The translations under genes were made by a program, and so were the position numbers. A stretch of 64,000 nt of DNA from positions 62,001 through 126,000 of the forward strand of contig NZ_LMLU01000008.1 in assembly GCF_001422665.1 (NCBI RefSeq), in the 5' to 3' direction. The stretch is from Arthrobacter sp. Leaf234 (GTDB taxonomy: Bacteria > Actinomycetota > Actinomycetes > Actinomycetales > Micrococcaceae). The notes under the pieces were generated by a model, which saw nothing but the letters and a program-made list of their open reading frames with translations, searched no databases and was not told the origin of the DNA. Position 1 is the stretch's first letter. Each line of letters begins with the position of its first letter. Below are positions 61,233-64,000 of this stretch, in pieces.

Positions 61233-61665
61233 GTCATGCCTTTCTTCAGCTTCGGCTCGGGCGCAGGGCGCCGCCTGAAGCTTGTTGACGGTTATCTCGG
61301 TGGTGGCCGGGGTGGACACCACGTCCTGGCACCTGTTCGTCGGGGACACACCCTCCCCCACCGGACTCAGCCGGACCGCGGGGTGGGCATTCCGCGCTCG
61401 TCGAGAGCATCGGATAGCAGGCACGCGTAGTCAGCCTGCGGTTTCCCAGGGCCCGGCGGAGCCAGAGGCATGACGGGATCGGAGCAGCAGACTGCTTGTA
61501 TGAGTGTACTACAGCGGCACAGCCCTCCAGGGCGACCGACGGGCCACGGTGCGGGCAGGTATCCCCATCGCAGACCGCCCGCGACGGCCGGCGGGCCGCC
61601 CCGGCGTTGTCCACATATGGCGGCACAGCGTCGCTGTGGGCACCCCGCGCAGGAAGGCTGGTTCC
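61233..61665. other. Divergent control region between rpsB and the M23 peptidase gene
   Basis: No gene is convincing in these 433 bases. The part near rpsB would be its leader and has G/C-rich inverted repeats (for example CCCACC with GGTGGG around 61355-61386). An A/T-richer patch at 61493-61512 with TACACT on the minus strand may be part of the rpsB promoter. TTGTCCACA at 61607-61615 matches the actinobacterial DnaA-box consensus. A frame runs plus from 61504 into the peptidase gene but lacks coding character. Confidence 0.45.
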
Positions 61666-62400
61666 ATGAGCGAGGACTCCCCCGGAACCCATCCCGTGAC
61701 CCGAGCCGGTACCGGTCCGAGTGAGCGCGCCCAGGACCGCCGGACGGCCGGGGGACGGCCCGCCTGGCGTGCGGGCCGGGCGCTGCCCCTCCTCCTGCTG
61801 GCGCTGGTCCCGGTCTGCTCTCCTGCGCAGCCCGTCACCTCGGCAGGTCCCTCATTCGCGTCGGTCGGGTCTACCGCCGTCCGGTTCGCGTCGGTCGGGT
61901 CGGCCGCGCGATCAGTCCCAGTGGTCGCGAACGTCGGACGGGACCCGTTCGTCGCCGCCTGGTCGTGGCCCCTCGTTCCGGTACCCGCCGTGCTGCGACC
62001 CTTCGAGAAACCTTCGCAGAACTGGAAGCCCGGACACCGGGGTGTGGACCTGTCGACGCGTGGCCTGCCGGCCGAGGTGCGCAGTCCGGCAGACGGTGTC
62101 GTGGCCTTCGCGGGGCCGGTGGTGGATCGCGGCGTCCTGACGATCGACCATGGCGATGGCCGGAGGAGCAGCTTCGAACCGGTGAACACCACCCTGGTCG
62201 CGGGTCAGGCGGTGGGCGTGGGCGAGGTGGTGGCCACGGTGGTTCTGAGCCAGTCCGCGGCGATCCCGGGTAGCACGGTCCGGAGCCACTGCGGCGGACC
62301 GTGCCTCCACTGGGGAGTCCGCGTCGAGGACGAGTACGTCGATCCGCTCGCCTTCGTCACGGACCGCCGCCCGTCCGTCCTCCTGCCGCTCGACGGCTGA
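61666..62400 (+). CDS. Secreted M23-type peptidase homologue
   Basis: The 244-residue protein has a polar start, a hydrophobic signal stretch (about residues 38-52) and an exported M23 (LytM) domain. The first motif GHRGVDL gives the zinc ligands H124 and D128. The usual HxH motif is C-L-H-W in GGPCLHWGVR: the second His is kept, and the first, normally the general base, is Cys. It may bind or cut peptidoglycan. ATG at 61666 follows GGAAGG. Two copies of FASVGS (61855-61871 and 61885-61901 in DNA) lie after the signal. Confidence 0.85.
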   Translation: MSEDSPGTHPVTRAGTGPSERAQDRRTAGGRPAWRAGRALPLLLLALVPVCSPAQPVTSAGPSFASVGSTAVRFASVGSAARSVPVVANVGRDPFVAAWSWPLVPVPAVLRPFEKPSQNWKPGHRGVDLSTRGLPAEVRSPADGVVAFAGPVVDRGVLTIDHGDGRRSSFEPVNTTLVAGQAVGVGEVVATVVLSQSAAIPGSTVRSHCGGPCLHWGVRVEDEYVDPLAFVTDRRPSVLLPLDG

Positions 62401-62412
62401 CCCGGCGTCGGG

Positions 62413-63603
62413 TCAGACGAAGGCGGCGATCCCCGTGATGGACCTGCCGACCACGAGAGTGTTGATCTCCTGCGTGCCCTCGTAGGAGTAGACGGCTTCG
62501 GCGTCGGAGAAGATCTTCGCCATCTCGTAGTCGGCCACGATCCCGTTCCCGCCGAGGATGTTCCGGCCGGCCGCGACGCTCTCGCGCATGCGGGCGGTCG
62601 TGAACGCCTTCGCCAGCGCCGACTGCTCGTCCTTCGCCTGACCCGCATCCTCTAGCTGCGACAGACGCACCATCATCCCCATCGAACTCATCGCGTTACC
62701 GAGGATCTGCACGAGTTGCTGCTGGATGAGCTGGAAACTGGCGATGGGCCGGCCGAATTGCTCGCGCTCGACGGCGTACCGGCGGGCGACGTCGAATGCG
62801 GCGAGTTGCTGGCCGACGGCCTGCCAGCCGACCGCGAGCCTCGTCACCTTGAGCACCTTGTTGGTGTCCCTGAAACTGTTCGCGCCCTTGAGGTGGAAGT
62901 CGTCGGAGATGACGACGTCGTCCAGCACGATATCCGCGTTCTCGACGATCCGCAGGGCGATCTTGTTCTCGATCTTCGTCGAGGAGAAGCCCGGTGTCTT
63001 CGTGTCGACCAGGAACCCCTTGACCTGGTTGTCCGCGACGTCGCGGGCATAGATGACCACCCAGTCGGAGAAGGTCGCGTTGCCGATCCAGCGCTTGGCG
63101 CCGTTGAGGACCCAGGAGTTCCCGTCCCGGCGTGCCGTGGTCCGGGTTCCTCCCGCGACATCGGACCCACCGAGCGGTTCCGTCAGGCCGAAGGCGCCGA
63201 TCTTCTTCAGCGCGTAGATGTCGGGCAGCCACTCCTCCTGCTGCTCCTTCGACGCCAGGGCTTCGATGGATCCGGTGAACAGACCGTCGTGCACGCCGAG
63301 GAACGTGGCGATCGAGGTGTCCGCGCGGGTGAACTCGGCGTGGGTGATCCCGGCGAAGAGGTTGGAGTAGCCCTGCCGGTACACCGGGCTCACGGGATCC
63401 AGTTCGGCGATCCTCGGGATGAGCTGCTGGGGGAAGGAGCCCTGGTTCCACCACTCCACCGCGTGCGGCCGGACTTCGGCGGTCAACCAGGACCGGATCT
63501 CCTCGAGCCGGGAGCGCTCCTTGTCGGACAGCAGCTCCTCGAACGCGTAGAAGTCGCCGTCCGCATACGGCAGGTTGTTGATGTCGATCGACGTCTTGCT
63601 CAT
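62413..63603 (-). CDS. Acyl-CoA dehydrogenase, glutaryl-CoA dehydrogenase type
   Basis: The 396-residue flavoprotein has the ACAD fold: FGLTEPLGGSDVAGG (FAD/substrate region), LNGAKRWIGNATFSDW, and the C-terminal LGGNGIVADYEMAK...YSYEGTQEINTLVVGRSITGIAAF. The catalytic glutamate is in YEGT, and the GRSITGI.AF ending is typical of glutaryl-CoA dehydrogenases and their relatives. Exact substrate is open. ATG at 63603 is used instead of the longer frame to 63789. It lies 239 bases from a tRNA gene, with a perfect palindrome upstream. Confidence 0.9.
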   Translation of the reverse strand: MSKTSIDINNLPYADGDFYAFEELLSDKERSRLEEIRSWLTAEVRPHAVEWWNQGSFPQQLIPRIAELDPVSPVYRQGYSNLFAGITHAEFTRADTSIATFLGVHDGLFTGSIEALASKEQQEEWLPDIYALKKIGAFGLTEPLGGSDVAGGTRTTARRDGNSWVLNGAKRWIGNATFSDWVVIYARDVADNQVKGFLVDTKTPGFSSTKIENKIALRIVENADIVLDDVVISDDFHLKGANSFRDTNKVLKVTRLAVGWQAVGQQLAAFDVARRYAVEREQFGRPIASFQLIQQQLVQILGNAMSSMGMMVRLSQLEDAGQAKDEQSALAKAFTTARMRESVAAGRNILGGNGIVADYEMAKIFSDAEAVYSYEGTQEINTLVVGRSITGIAAFV

Positions 63604-63686
63604 GGTATTCGCCTCACTCCGGTCGGCGGCGACCGGCACTCTCACTCGACCATGCTGTCCGCGTGGTGGGCGCGTGCTGCGCTCGA

Positions 63687-63716
63687 GCCCTATGTTACCC
63701 GCCAGTAACATAGGGC
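63687..63716. promoter_or_regulatory. Perfect 12+12 bp operator-like palindrome upstream of the ACAD gene
   Basis: GCCCTATGTTAC (63687-63698) and GTAACATAGGGC (63705-63716) are exact inverted copies around CCGCCA. The core GTTAC-N6-GTAAC type symmetry is usual for TetR or similar regulators of fatty-acid metabolism. It lies 84 bases before the ACAD ATG. The regulator is not encoded next to it. Confidence 0.6.
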
Positions 63717-63778
63717 GCCAGTGGAGGCACATACCCCTGAGGCAAGGATCCGAGGGAGGGAAGAGGCGTCGCAACGCA

Positions 63779-63810
63779 GAATGCGCCACCTCCGCGGAGA
63801 TGGCGCATTC
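63779..63810 (-). terminator. Terminator after the tRNA gene
   Basis: GAATGCGCCA (63779-63788) pairs with TGGCGCATTC (63801-63810) around the palindromic CTCCGCGGAG. It begins 33 bases after the tRNA 3' end on the minus strand. Confidence 0.75.
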
Positions 63811-63842
63811 GGGTCAGGGTCGCCGATCACTCCGACGATGCG

Positions 63843-63916
63843 TAGGGCTGCTGGGGCTTGAACCCAGGACAAACGGATTATGAGTCCGCTGCTCTAACCA
63901 GCTGAGCTACAGCCCC
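63843..63916 (-). tRNA. tRNA with CAU anticodon (Met or lysidine-Ile2)
   Basis: The minus strand folds to a full cloverleaf of 74 bases: acceptor GGGGCTG with CAGCCCT (one G-U end pair), D arm GCTC/GAGC, anticodon arm GCGGA/TCCGT with loop CTCATAA, T arm CTGGG/CCCAG with TTCAAGC. Anticodon CAT is at 63882-63880. It is not initiator tRNA because position 1-72 is paired and the anticodon stem lacks three G-C pairs. It is elongator Met or the AUA-reading Ile2. CCA is not encoded. Confidence 0.9.
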
Positions 63917-63978
63917 CTGGGGCTGTCCACCCCTGGTGGCGACCGTCGGGCCGTCTCCGGACCCCGGTCGCGGCTCCC

Positions 63979-63984
63979 ATTGTA
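63979..63984 (-). promoter_or_regulatory. -10 element of the tRNA promoter
   Basis: TACAAT on the minus strand, 63 bases before the tRNA 5' end, is a near-consensus -10. The -35 would be beyond the right edge of the window. Confidence 0.5.
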
Positions 63985-64000
63985 GACAGACGGCGGCAGC

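Noticed and set aside
61504-61665. 54-residue N-terminal extension of the M23 protein
   Set aside because: The sequence before 61666 is Arg/Gly-rich, not signal-like, and the SD fits ATG 61666.

Overview
The window reads as chromosomal DNA of a high-GC actinobacterium, most likely a member of the Micrococcaceae close to Arthrobacter. The evidence is very G+C-rich coding sequence, the gene orders rimP-nusA-ylxR-infB-rbfA-truB-ribF-rpsO-pnp, rpsB-tsf-pyrH-frr-cdsA and dxr-rseP-ispG-proS, and frequent promoters placed so that transcripts would begin at the start codon. This placement is inferred from gene content and order; no database was searched. Apart from a broken gene at the left edge the window holds complete genes. 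No insertion sequence, phage, CRISPR array or rRNA was seen.

Layout. 1-8 kb: the end of a membrane acyltransferase-like gene, dapB with a small membrane gene, then a molybdenum cofactor cluster (moaE, mog, moaC, moeA on the minus strand; moaA, moaD on the plus strand) around a membrane-bound sulfite-oxidase-fold enzyme that would use the cofactor. 8-24 kb: an information-processing block on the minus strand (rimP, nusA, ylxR, infB, rbfA, truB, ribF, rpsO, pnp, M16 peptidase) with three small membrane proteins and one plus-strand aminotransferase. 24-35 kb: a ferritin-like DUF4439 gene overlapping an APH(6)-type kinase gene, a TauE/SafE carrier, proS, an acetyltransferase, ispG, a YciI protein, a membrane gene beside a SatD-like regulator, rseP and dxr.

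35-48 kb is the metabolic centre. A TetR gene faces an operon for biotin carboxylase, carboxyltransferase, acyl-CoA dehydrogenase, 3-oxoacid CoA-transferase A and B, MaoC hydratase and a CitE-like lyase. This matches the leucine-degradation operon of Mycobacterium tuberculosis (Rv2498c-Rv2506) and could convert isovaleryl-CoA to acetyl-CoA and acetoacetyl-CoA. Beside it lies the branched-chain 2-oxoacid dehydrogenase operon bkdABC, divergent from an Lrp-type regulator and carrying a perfect CRP/GlxR-type site. Together they would take BCAA-derived oxoacids to central metabolites.

49-56 kb holds a trehalose-phosphatase and a two-transporter module: DUF485 plus an ActP-like symporter, a divergent LytS/LytTR two-component system, and a second small membrane protein plus symporter pair. 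A CRP/GlxR-type site sits in the control region. 56-64 kb holds a DivIVA-like protein, cdsA-frr-pyrH, tsf, rpsB, a secreted M23 peptidase homologue, a glutaryl-CoA-dehydrogenase-like gene behind a perfect 12+12 bp palindrome, and a CAU-anticodon tRNA.

Points most worth following: the five-helix molybdoenzyme with an internal twin-arginine motif, the paired operators of the leucine operon, the two CRP-type sites linking BCAA and carboxylate uptake, the SatD-like promoter/operator and its 8-bp repeat array, and the two-component system between two symporter modules.
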